Shown here in pieces: positions 1-4,978 of a DNA stretch of 5,322 nucleotides. Each line of letters begins with the position of its first letter. Position 1 is the first letter of the stretch. Position numbers and translations under genes: made by a program. Location: positions 1 through 5,322 of the forward strand of contig JAUVYU010000074.1 in NCBI GenBank assembly GCA_030602935.1, written 5' to 3'. Below the pieces are notes generated by a model. The model worked only from the letters and a program-made list of their open reading frames with translations, was not told the origin of the DNA and searched no databases. This stretch comes from Candidatus Bathyarchaeota archaeon (GTDB taxonomy: Archaea; Thermoproteota; Bathyarchaeia; TCS64).

Positions 1-446
1 AGCCCACCTCGGCCCTCGACGTCTCGATGCAGGCGAAGATCATCAACAAGCTCATCCAGTTCCAGGAGGAGTTCGACCTCTCCTACCTGTTCATCACCCA
101 CAACCTGAGCCTGATGAGGAACGTCGCCTCCAGGGTGGGGATCATGTACCTCGGGAAGCTCTGCGAGGTCGCACCCACGGGAGAGTTCTTCACCAGGCCC
201 CTCCACCCCTACACCAAGATGCTGTTGTCATCGATCCCAGTCATCACTGAGGAGGAGGAGCGAGTGAAGCCCGACAAGGTCGTGTCGAGGGGGGAGATCC
301 CCAGCCCCGTGAACGTCCCAAGCGGCTGCTACTTCCATCCGAGGTGCAACGAGTGCAAAGATATCTGCATGAAGGATGATCCTCCGATGATCGAGGTGGA
401 GCCGGGGCACTTCGTCAAGTGCCACCTGGAACCTCTCGGATACTAA
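1..446 (+). CDS. Peptide ABC transporter ATP-binding protein, OppF/DppF type (C-terminal part, 5'-truncated by window)
   Basis: Cytoplasmic ATPase subunit of an oligopeptide/dipeptide importer; ATP hydrolysis drives substrate through the membrane permeases. The frame is already open at the left edge (codons in phase from position 3) and reads PTSALDVS, the tail of Walker B plus the D-loop, so the Met at 27 is internal and Walker A and the signature motif lie outside. Counting that Met as 1, the H-loop histidine is His25 (ITHN), followed by the MYLGK and PLHPYT blocks typical of the family. The C-terminal oligopeptide-transporter extension carries cysteines 101, 107, 110, 114 and 132, the cluster that in Dpp-type ATPases has been reported to hold an iron-sulfur centre (from memory). 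EPTSALDVS-like wording and NPLHPYT-like spacing favour the F over the D subunit, often the last gene of the operon. It ends 22 bases before the stop of the convergent racemase gene. Confidence 0.93.
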   Translation, partial: PTSALDVSMQAKIINKLIQFQEEFDLSYLFITHNLSLMRNVASRVGIMYLGKLCEVAPTGEFFTRPLHPYTKMLLSSIPVITEEEERVKPDKVVSRGEIPSPVNVPSGCYFHPRCNECKDICMKDDPPMIEVEPGHFVKCHLEPLGY

Positions 447-477
447 GGGTGGAGAACCCGGGGACTCCTCATTTTTT
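447..477 (+). terminator. Possible terminator of the peptide transporter operon
   Basis: Directly after the stop codon there is a weak hairpin (GGGT at 447-450 pairing with ACCC at 456-459, five-base loop), then a run of six T at 472-477. Archaeal RNA polymerase terminates mainly on oligo-T, so the T-run is the meaningful part. It lies inside the last codons of the convergent racemase gene, so transcription from the left would end after a short antisense overlap. The assignment rests on pattern only. Confidence 0.3.
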
Positions 478-1197
478 CCCGTATGCCTTTTTATAGATCG
501 GCTCAAGCTCGTCGGCAGGAGGTGCCTCATACCCGCCGATCTTGCTCTGGGAGATCCCATATCTCTTCCACAGGGCCACCCTCATCTCTGCCACTTTTAC
601 CCCCATCATGACTGGATCCAGGACGGGCACTCCAAGCTCCTCCTGGGCCCTCATCGCCTGCCCAGCCATCCCTGTGCAGCCCAGCACGACGCACTCGGCC
701 ATATCCTCCTCCACGGCGGCTCGTGCCTCCCTGAGGATGGCGGCTTGGGTCTTCTCCTTGTCCTTCATCTCAGGGACAGTCAGGTCCAGCACTCGCCACG
801 AGGCGATTCTGGAGTCTAAGCCGTAGATCTTGGCGTTGTCCGCCATCTTAGGGATCCATTTCCTCCTACCGACGAGCACTGAGTACTTGCCAGCGGAGAG
901 CATGGAGGCCACGTGGAGGCTCGCCTCGCAGACTCCGACGACGGGGATCTCCACGAGCTCCCTGGCTTCCCTGAGCCCCGGGTCGTAGAAGCACCCGATC
1001 ACCACCCCGTCGAGTCCCTCCTTCTCTGCGTTCACCGTCTTCTCGATGATCTTGTGGATCGCGAGGTGCTCGTAGAACTCGTACTCCAGGTGGTTCGTGC
1101 CCGCGTCGAACCCGGTTCCCACCAACGTCGTGGAAGGTTCGGCTATGTCCTTTGACCATCCGGGGAACCATCCGATGAAGAGAATCTTGGTTTCCAA
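469..1197 (-). CDS. Hydantoin racemase / Asp-Glu racemase family protein
   Basis: Probable cofactor-independent two-cysteine racemase of the HyuE/Asp-Glu-hydantoin racemase superfamily, cytosolic; the substrate is unknown. From TTG 1197 the protein has 242 residues, normal for HyuE-type enzymes, and opens with KILFIGWFPG, the family's first strand. The two catalytic cysteines are Cys69 (in GCFYDPGLREARE, the hydantoin racemase signature) and Cys174 (in VLGCTGM), 105 residues apart; the characterised rhizobial enzyme has, from memory, Cys76 and Cys181, the same spacing. The frame stays open to ATG 1275, with another ATG at 1254. I prefer TTG 1197 because the 26 codons upstream have third-position G/C in only 10 of 26, against 18 of 26 in the first 26 codons from the TTG, and an AAGGAG lies upstream. 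ATG 1254 remains possible as a leaderless start. No hydantoinase or carbamoylase is visible nearby, so the real role may be racemisation of another amino-acid derivative or maleate isomerase-like chemistry. Confidence 0.85.
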   Translation of the reverse strand: METKILFIGWFPGWSKDIAEPSTTLVGTGFDAGTNHLEYEFYEHLAIHKIIEKTVNAEKEGLDGVVIGCFYDPGLREARELVEIPVVGVCEASLHVASMLSAGKYSVLVGRRKWIPKMADNAKIYGLDSRIASWRVLDLTVPEMKDKEKTQAAILREARAAVEEDMAECVVLGCTGMAGQAMRAQEELGVPVLDPVMMGVKVAEMRVALWKRYGISQSKIGGYEAPPADELEPIYKKAYGKK

Positions 1198-1209
1198 ATC
1201 TAAGATAAC

Positions 1210-1216
1210 ACTCCTT
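1210..1216 (-). promoter_or_regulatory. Shine-Dalgarno candidate for the racemase TTG start
   Basis: On the minus strand this reads AAGGAGT, with 12 bases between it and TTG 1197. The sequence is a strong anti-16S match but the spacing is longer than ideal. It supports, without proving, the TTG start over ATG 1254 or ATG 1275, neither of which has a ribosome site. Confidence 0.4.
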
Positions 1217-1284
1217 ACTCCCCGATCCTTATGAGGGATAATAGCTGTTTCCATCGGGCATTTATCCGGTATCATGGTATCTGG

Positions 1285-1290
1285 TTTAAA
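1285..1290 (-). promoter_or_regulatory. TATA-like box for the racemase gene
   Basis: TTTAAA in a C-rich surround (CCTTTAAACC on the minus strand). The archaeal distance of about 26 bases places the transcript start near 1261. That lies downstream of ATG 1275, so ATG 1275 should not be used. It leaves either a leader of about 7 bases to ATG 1254 or about 64 bases to TTG 1197. The box sits inside the MFS-like remnant on the other strand. The hexamer is palindromic, so strand is assigned by context. Confidence 0.4.
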
Positions 1291-1501
1291 GGCGTGGCGA
1301 CAATGGTGTCTGCGTTAAGGCGGTCGTCCCTTGGGCGAAGAATCCACTGGAAGCTTTCTAGGGATGGGGAGGAACGCGCTGGTCCCCTATATAACGGAGT
1401 CCATCGGAGCGGCTTGGCCTTCCTACTCTGCGCTGGCCTCGGTTCTTGCCGCGGTCATTGTGTTCGCTTTTCTGCGGGAGCCGGAGAAAAAGGAGATCTG
1501 A
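1291..1501 (+). pseudogene. Decayed 3' end of an MFS transporter gene (remnant)
   Basis: This stretch has no intact gene but reads like the last two helices of a major facilitator transporter. The frame that ends in TGA 1499-1501 gives, from ATG 1364, 45 residues with ITESIGAAWPSYSALASV, then a hydrophobic helix (LAAVIVFAF) and LREPEKKEI, the arginine/glutamate/proline tail common at MFS C-termini. Upstream that frame is blocked by TAA 1316-1318. The neighbouring frame supplies GVATMVSALRRSSLGR (1291-1338), which resembles the segment before TM11, so at least one frameshift separates the two. No transporter N-terminus is present upstream, because the racemase gene occupies that space on the other strand. 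Codons in the last 40 positions are rich in G/C at third place, like real genes here. A live 45-residue single-span membrane protein from ATG 1364 is the alternative; no good ribosome site supports it. Confidence 0.45.
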
Positions 1502-1576
1502 TCATTTGTCACCCTCCTGACCTTTTGAGGAGAGAGATAATCGGCACAAGCCATCCGATCCCTCCTCTGCGTATGA

Positions 1577-1585
1577 TTTATCTTT
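1577..1585 (+). promoter_or_regulatory. TATA-like box ahead of the propeller gene
   Basis: TTTATCTTT, close to the box TTTATCTA seen at 3287. Its 5' end lies 34 bases before ATG 1611 and would give a transcript start around 1606. That fits a near-leaderless start at ATG 1611 but would leave TTG 1599 outside the message. If TTG is the real start, the promoter must lie further upstream. The remaining bases 1502-1576 show no other convincing element. Confidence 0.25.
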
Positions 1586-1591
1586 AAGGAG
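1586..1591 (+). promoter_or_regulatory. Shine-Dalgarno site deciding the TTG start of the propeller gene
   Basis: AAGGAG, followed by seven bases and then TTG 1599, is the strongest ribosome site in the window. The alternative ATG 1611 would be 19 bases away, too far for this site. The site therefore favours TTG 1599 and conflicts with the TATA-like box at 1577-1585. Confidence 0.5.
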
Positions 1592-1598
1592 ATGAGAG

Positions 1599-3182
1599 TT
1601 GAGCCAGCATATGGACGATCGAAGGAAAATACTGGTCGTATCTGTCTTCCTTCTGTTCGAGCTAGGTCTGTCGTTCTATGTCTTCAACTTCACCGCCCGG
1701 GAGAGGAGTCCAACTCTTACGTACACCAGCGAGGAGGAGGTGAGCTGCTTTGACATCTCGAACAGGGGGGATTCCCTCGTTATTGGGACGGTGGAGGGGA
1801 CCGTATCTTACTTCAGAAGGGGCCGGTCGACCCCCCAGTGGGTGTATGAAGGAGGCGTTGGATGCCTCTCTGTCCTGATGTCCGCGAATGGAGACTATGT
1901 CCTCTCCATGGACGATAACGACACCATGGCCCTGTTCCGCTCCCTCGGCAGCGGCGTTTACGCCCCGAAGTGGACCTACCATCTGAGCGATGGAGGTATC
2001 TCGGGGATCCATATAACGGGGGCGATGCCCACCCTCGTATATATGCTGGCCACGGAAGGCGGGCGCCTCCTCCTCTTCTCCAGCAGAGACGGATTCCTCT
2101 GGGAGTATTCCACGGGCACAGGCCATGTCGAGGCTGAGATATCCTTCGACGGGAGGTATGTGGCCGCCGTTGACGCGGATGGGTTGACCTACCTGTTCGA
2201 CGTAGATGACCCTCAACCGGTCTGGACGGCTTCCACCGGTTTAAGGGACGCGGTCATCTCGTTGTCTCACGCCTCCTGGATGGTTGTGGGCGGAGCCGAG
2301 CCCTCTGGGGGCGGGCGTGTCTACTCTCTGTCTTTGGTTGACGGCGTGAGGAGTTGGGATTATCAGGCCGCGTCCCCAGTCGGCTCTGTCTCGATGTCGA
2401 GCGATGGCTCAACTGTGGTCATGTACGAAGAGGAGGGGAGGGCGTTCGTCCTCACAGAGGCGATGGGTGAGGTCAGCGGGAGGCAGCTCAAGGTTACCGG
2501 CGGGATCACGTCGGTATGGGCCTCCTCCTTCGGCTCATACGCCCTCGCCCTTGGCCCCGATGGACGCCTGTTCTTCATGTACGCCTCCCGCTCGACCCCC
2601 CTCTGGAGGTATGATGCCGGGAGTGGCGGGGTGGAGGCTGCGGTCACATCCACGGGGGAGAAGGTCTTCATAGCCGAGGGGAAGAGTGTGGCGGTGATAT
2701 CCAACGATCCACAGACCGGGTTGATACCTGGCTCGCGTGCGCTCTGGGGAGTTGTGTTCTTCAGCATAGTCGCCGGCTTGACAGCGATCTACAAGGCAAG
2801 TCAGCCGGAGTGGCTTGCCCCCATCGCTACAAAGTATCCAAGGATTCTTGTCGGCCTGATCGTTGGAGTTGCTGCGGGGCTTCTCGTGAGAGGCGGGGGC
2901 CTAGTAGTCTTCGTCGGCGGTGTTAGCTGCGCTGCGGGTTGCTATTTCGTCTCAGACAAGGAGGGGTTAAACGGTTATCTGCTTGGATTCATGGCGTCGA
3001 TTGTTGGCTCTTTGATTGCAGCGTTCGTATACGGCCATCTCGTCTGGTTCAGCGGGGTCGAGAGCAACATCGTGGTCCTGACTCTGTCGAGCATTAGTGA
3101 GGGGTCTCGGGTCGGTCTCTTCTTCGGGGTGCTCGGTACTGCGGTTGGAGTGGCTTTGATGAAGATGTGGAGCTCGGAGTGA
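1599..3182 (+). CDS. Membrane-anchored WD40/PQQ-like beta-propeller protein with five C-terminal TM segments
   Basis: 527 residues, function unknown. A basic N-terminus (DDRRK) precedes one hydrophobic anchor at about 11-31. Residues about 40-378 form a beta-propeller of WD40 or PQQ-like style: aromatic blade anchors W-x-Y occur at Trp81, 125, 168, 253 and 336, with Trp209 as a partial copy, spaced 41-44 residues; one expected anchor near 295 is missing. That gives seven or eight blades, many with S-x-D/N-G-x-Y turns. Residues about 382-399, 415-430, 433-450, 458-483 and 504-522 are five hydrophobic segments. Basic residues at both ends of the TM2-TM3 loop and before TM1 suggest the propeller lies outside the cell and both termini inside. 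A role in scaffolding, cell-surface interaction or sensing is inference. Start TTG 1599 has AAGGAG seven bases upstream; ATG 1611 is the alternative. The gene appears to stand alone. Confidence 0.9.
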   Translation: MSQHMDDRRKILVVSVFLLFELGLSFYVFNFTARERSPTLTYTSEEEVSCFDISNRGDSLVIGTVEGTVSYFRRGRSTPQWVYEGGVGCLSVLMSANGDYVLSMDDNDTMALFRSLGSGVYAPKWTYHLSDGGISGIHITGAMPTLVYMLATEGGRLLLFSSRDGFLWEYSTGTGHVEAEISFDGRYVAAVDADGLTYLFDVDDPQPVWTASTGLRDAVISLSHASWMVVGGAEPSGGGRVYSLSLVDGVRSWDYQAASPVGSVSMSSDGSTVVMYEEEGRAFVLTEAMGEVSGRQLKVTGGITSVWASSFGSYALALGPDGRLFFMYASRSTPLWRYDAGSGGVEAAVTSTGEKVFIAEGKSVAVISNDPQTGLIPGSRALWGVVFFSIVAGLTAIYKASQPEWLAPIATKYPRILVGLIVGVAAGLLVRGGGLVVFVGGVSCAAGCYFVSDKEGLNGYLLGFMASIVGSLIAAFVYGHLVWFSGVESNIVVLTLSSISEGSRVGLFFGVLGTAVGVALMKMWSSE

Positions 3183-3190
3183 GCTCGTAG

Positions 3191-3204
3191 GATTTTTCTC
3201 TCTC
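3191..3204 (+). terminator. Oligo-T terminator candidate after the propeller gene
   Basis: Nine bases after the stop codon there is a run of five T (3193-3197) continued by a CT-rich stretch, a usual form of archaeal factor-independent termination signal. No strong hairpin precedes it. Position, strand and composition fit the end of the propeller transcript. Confidence 0.4.
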
Positions 3205-3228
3205 TGATCTCAATCGGGGAAGGCTTGC

Positions 3229-3245
3229 GCGCGCGATACGCGTGT
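3229..3245. repeat. Small CG-rich inverted repeat
   Basis: CGCG at 3232-3235 and CGCG at 3239-3242 flank the loop ATA. The stem can extend outward by a G-U, a C-G and another G-U pair. It sits in an alternating CG tract in the 136 bases between the propeller stop and the next start codon. It could be a transcript-end structure or a protein site; nothing decides between these. Confidence 0.3.
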
Positions 3246-3286
3246 TCAGTTTCATCCATACCAGAGGATCGCTTAGCTGGGTTCGC

Positions 3287-3294
3287 TTTATCTA
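3287..3294 (+). promoter_or_regulatory. TATA box driving a leaderless start at 3319
   Basis: TTTATCTA centred near 3290.5. The expected transcript start, about 26-27 bases downstream, is near 3317, two bases before ATG 3319. The geometry matches the boxes before the hydrolase and cyclotransferase genes. It shows that the 3319-3534 region is probably transcribed rightward. Confidence 0.5.
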
Positions 3295-3318
3295 CATAGG
3301 TTTCTTGGAAAACATAAC

Positions 3319-3366
3319 ATGGGTAGACTCACTAAAAGGAGCAAGCGGACCAGAATACAGGACTAA
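3319..3366 (+). CDS. 15-residue basic leader ORF (or 5' part of a broken gene)
   Basis: ATG 3319 opens 15 codons (MGRLTKRSKRTRIQD) closed by TAA 3364-3366. Six of the residues are lysine or arginine. The start sits just downstream of the position where the 3287 TATA box would begin transcription, so it would be leaderless. The next ATG (3367) follows the stop without a gap and in the same frame. It is therefore either a leader peptide coupled to the 55-codon ORF, or one 71-codon gene split by a nonsense mutation. I do not recognise the sequence; as a free-standing protein it is doubtful. Confidence 0.3.
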   Translation: MGRLTKRSKRTRIQD

Positions 3367-3534
3367 ATGAAGAAGATGAGAGACACGTTCAGGGTAGCCC
3401 TCAAGAACGACGATCTCCAAGAAGCTTCTGATGAGTTGTGGTCTACCTGGTCCTCTGATATGGCTGCCATGATCTACGCTGACATCTTGCAGGTCATGGA
3501 TCTTATACTGTTGACTTCCACTCATGATATCTAA
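3367..3534 (+). CDS. Small hypothetical helical protein (55 residues)
   Basis: ATG 3367 to TAA 3532-3534 encodes 55 residues. The sequence looks like an amphipathic helical protein, not random: a basic start (MKKMRD), then ALKNDDLQEASDELW, then an alternating hydrophobic stretch (MAAMIYADILQVMDLILL). The phrase DDLQEASDELW loosely recalls the G-D-L/Y-x-x-A-S-E-K-x-W block of the archaeal PaREP1 family, but the match is short and I give it little weight. Only a weak AGGA precedes the start; coupling to the 15-codon ORF, whose stop touches this ATG, would explain initiation. Its last 32 bases overlap the 3' end of the convergent hydrolase gene. It may be a live small gene or the 3' part of a broken one. 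No function is assigned. Confidence 0.35.
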   Translation: MKKMRDTFRVALKNDDLQEASDELWSTWSSDMAAMIYADILQVMDLILLTSTHDI

Positions 3535-4399
3535 TGAAACCCATTAGACTTATCATTGGAGACCGTTCCACGTGATCGTTTCTCATTCTCGCTGTATCAG
3601 AGTCGTTAGCCGTGATCCGTGTAAGAATCTCTTTGGGTGTTAACTGATCTTCTAAACTCTCACTCACTATTCTGCTCCAGAGAAGTATCTGATTTTTATG
3701 AGCCTCGAGTCGCTGCACAGCATTATTTGTAAACCCGAAATGACTATAGCATGCTTTTTCTGGCCTCAGCGAAATCAACTGATCGAGGCTATCCATAGCC
3801 TTTTCTGGGTTGAAAGGTGGGGGAGTCGTTGGCGTCACGATACCAAACATAGGGTCGTAGCGTCCACCGGCATCCCCCAAGATCAAAGTTCTATCCTCTG
3901 GAACATACAAACACTGATGATGAGAAGAGTGCCCAGGAGTCCAGATCACCTTCATAGTGACACCATTTAGATCGATTTCCTCATTATCTTTCGACTCAAT
4001 CACCATAGGTACTGGAACGCCTTTGATCTCACCATACTCTGAAACCGCATCTCCGAACAGACTACGCGCACCAGCTTCAAGCTTTCGTGGATCCTTCATG
4101 TGGGATGATCCGCGCGGATGGACCAGAAGTCTTGTTTTCGGATATGCCTGCATTAACCGCCAGCTACCAGCTGAATGATCTAAATGGATGTGTGTAGGTG
4201 CAATGAACAGTAGATTTTCACCTGAAACCCCGAGTGCACGCAAGGACTTCTCAATATGCGGGATAGACACAGTGGGCCCGGGGTCAACTATGACCGATGT
4301 TTCACCTTGGATAAGATAGGTGCCTAGTACACCTAATTTCCCTTGAAAAGGTGCATCGATAAGGACTATGTGTTCGCTGATAGAATCGTAACTCATCAT
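3503..4399 (-). CDS. MBL-fold (metallo-beta-lactamase superfamily) hydrolase
   Basis: 298-residue cytosolic metal-dependent hydrolase of the glyoxalase II-like COG0491 type; substrate unknown. The metal-binding set is complete: His70-x-His72-x-Asp74-His75 in THIHLDHSAG, His157 in TPGHSSHH, the bridging Asp176 in LGDAGG and His220 in YSHFG. Strand IVDPGP (37-42) leads into the fold as usual. Residues about 225-298 form an additional mostly helical C-terminal part ending in MGFIRYHEW. No signal peptide or membrane segment is seen, which argues against a secreted beta-lactamase. Start: ATG 4399 (a second ATG follows at once), with GGGGAG two bases upstream and a TATA-like box placed for a leaderless transcript. 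Its base composition (27/60 G+C in 3541-3600) is well below the flanking high-GC genes, so it may have been acquired by transfer. Candidate substrates include thioesters, lactones or phosphodiesters; the sequence does not choose. Confidence 0.93.
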   Translation of the reverse strand: MMSYDSISEHIVLIDAPFQGKLGVLGTYLIQGETSVIVDPGPTVSIPHIEKSLRALGVSGENLLFIAPTHIHLDHSAGSWRLMQAYPKTRLLVHPRGSSHMKDPRKLEAGARSLFGDAVSEYGEIKGVPVPMVIESKDNEEIDLNGVTMKVIWTPGHSSHHQCLYVPEDRTLILGDAGGRYDPMFGIVTPTTPPPFNPEKAMDSLDQLISLRPEKACYSHFGFTNNAVQRLEAHKNQILLWSRIVSESLEDQLTPKEILTRITANDSDTARMRNDHVERSPMISLMGFIRYHEWKSTV

Positions 4400-4420
4400 T
4401 ACTCCCCAGAGTCTTTAGGG

Positions 4421-4426
4421 GATAAA
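4421..4426 (-). promoter_or_regulatory. TATA-like box for the MBL hydrolase
   Basis: On the minus strand this reads TTTATC. Its centre is about 25 bases from ATG 4399, so the transcript would begin at or next to the start codon. A GGGGAG lies just before the ATG and could serve as a ribosome site if transcription starts slightly earlier. CCCC at 4404-4407 and GGGG at 4418-4421 form a short inverted repeat between the box and the start, which could be an operator. Confidence 0.45.
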
Positions 4427-4496
4427 CTAACCGATCAAATAATAGAACCAAATAAGAAAAGATTGCACGGGGTTATACGCACAAGGGTGAGAAAAG

Positions 4497-4503
4497 TTAT
4501 ATT
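4497..4503 (+). promoter_or_regulatory. TATA box for the cyclotransferase-like gene
   Basis: TTATATT preceded by the purine-rich GAGAAAAG, a good match to an archaeal BRE plus TATA box. Its centre (4500) is 26 bases from ATG 4526, which predicts a leaderless transcript beginning at that codon. This is the best promoter in the window and it fixes the start of the gene. Confidence 0.6.
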
Positions 4504-4525
4504 CACTATACCTTCTTTCGCATCT

Positions 4526-4978
4526 ATGTTATACTTCTCATATGGCTCGTTCTTAGATTCTGAGACCCTTAAGAAACATGCTCAAAATGCGAAATATGTG
4601 AAAAGGGCGGTTCTCCCTGATTTCGAGGTCCAGTTCAACTTCTTTTCAGAGACCTACGACGGAGGTGTGACCGGAGTTGAACCAGCTGCTGGAAAGAAAG
4701 CTCTAGGTATCCTCTATAACGTCCCTCTTGATGAGATTGAGAAACTGGACATCGTTGAGGGAGTTCCTACAGGAATCTACTATCGTGAGACAGTCACTGT
4801 CGTTGACGAAGATGGGAATGAGTACAGGGCGGAGACATATCGAACGACTAACCCTAAAGGGTCATTCACTCCCACTAGGCGTTACCTCGGCCTAATGATC
4901 AAGGGCGCCAAGGAGCACGGCCTCAACCCCGACTACATAAAGGAACTGGAGGCCCTCTACGCCACCCTAGAGAAGTGA
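4526..4978 (+). CDS. Gamma-glutamylcyclotransferase-like (GGCT/AIG2-type) protein
   Basis: 150 residues, the usual size of single-domain GGCT-fold proteins. Family members release 5-oxoproline from gamma-glutamyl amino acids or peptides; the substrate here is not known. Tyr6-Gly7-Ser8 (LYFSYGSFL) is the substrate-binding loop; the usual Asn after YGS is Phe9. LDIVEGVPTGIYYRETVTV matches the block around the catalytic glutamate of human GGCT (Glu98, LDEQEGV, from memory), making Glu78 the likely general acid/base. ATG 4526 was chosen because the fold begins there and a TATA box sits 26 bases upstream. The frame remains open back to 4343, but that extension runs through the divergent hydrolase start and promoter and is not family-like. 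The gene diverges from the hydrolase over 126 bases. G+C rises along it, from 26/60 at 4561-4620 to 33/60 at 4921-4980. Confidence 0.85.
   Translation: MLYFSYGSFLDSETLKKHAQNAKYVKRAVLPDFEVQFNFFSETYDGGVTGVEPAAGKKALGILYNVPLDEIEKLDIVEGVPTGIYYRETVTVVDEDGNEYRAETYRTTNPKGSFTPTRRYLGLMIKGAKEHGLNPDYIKELEALYATLEK

Noticed and set aside
542..1171. Additional frames on both strands inside the racemase gene
   Set aside because: They are shadows of a gene with intact catalytic motifs and have no recognisable content of their own.
1231..1587. 118-codon plus-strand open frame
   Set aside because: It begins inside the racemase leader, mixes unrelated residues, and over 1364-1501 a different frame has the membrane-protein-like content. 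Only its short 1291-1338 part is kept, as part of the transporter remnant.
1662..2767. Long antisense open frames within the propeller gene
   Set aside because: High-GC coding sequence commonly leaves the opposite strand open. The sense frame shows regular Trp-anchored repeats and membrane helices, and the antisense frames show no domain.
3292..3525. 77-codon minus-strand frame after the hydrolase gene
   Set aside because: It lies antisense to the better supported small plus-strand ORFs, has no promoter or ribosome site that I can see, and overlaps the hydrolase end in a different frame.
3913..3926. CTGATGATGA resembling C/D box guide RNA elements
   Set aside because: No properly spaced upstream C box or downstream D box is present, and the stretch is explained as antisense of the hydrolase coding sequence (the metal-ligand region with successive His codons).
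4343..4525. 61-codon N-terminal extension of the cyclotransferase-like gene
   Set aside because: It runs antisense through the hydrolase start and both divergent promoters, its sequence is not family-like, and ATG 4526 has a TATA box exactly 26 bases upstream and starts at the fold's first strand.
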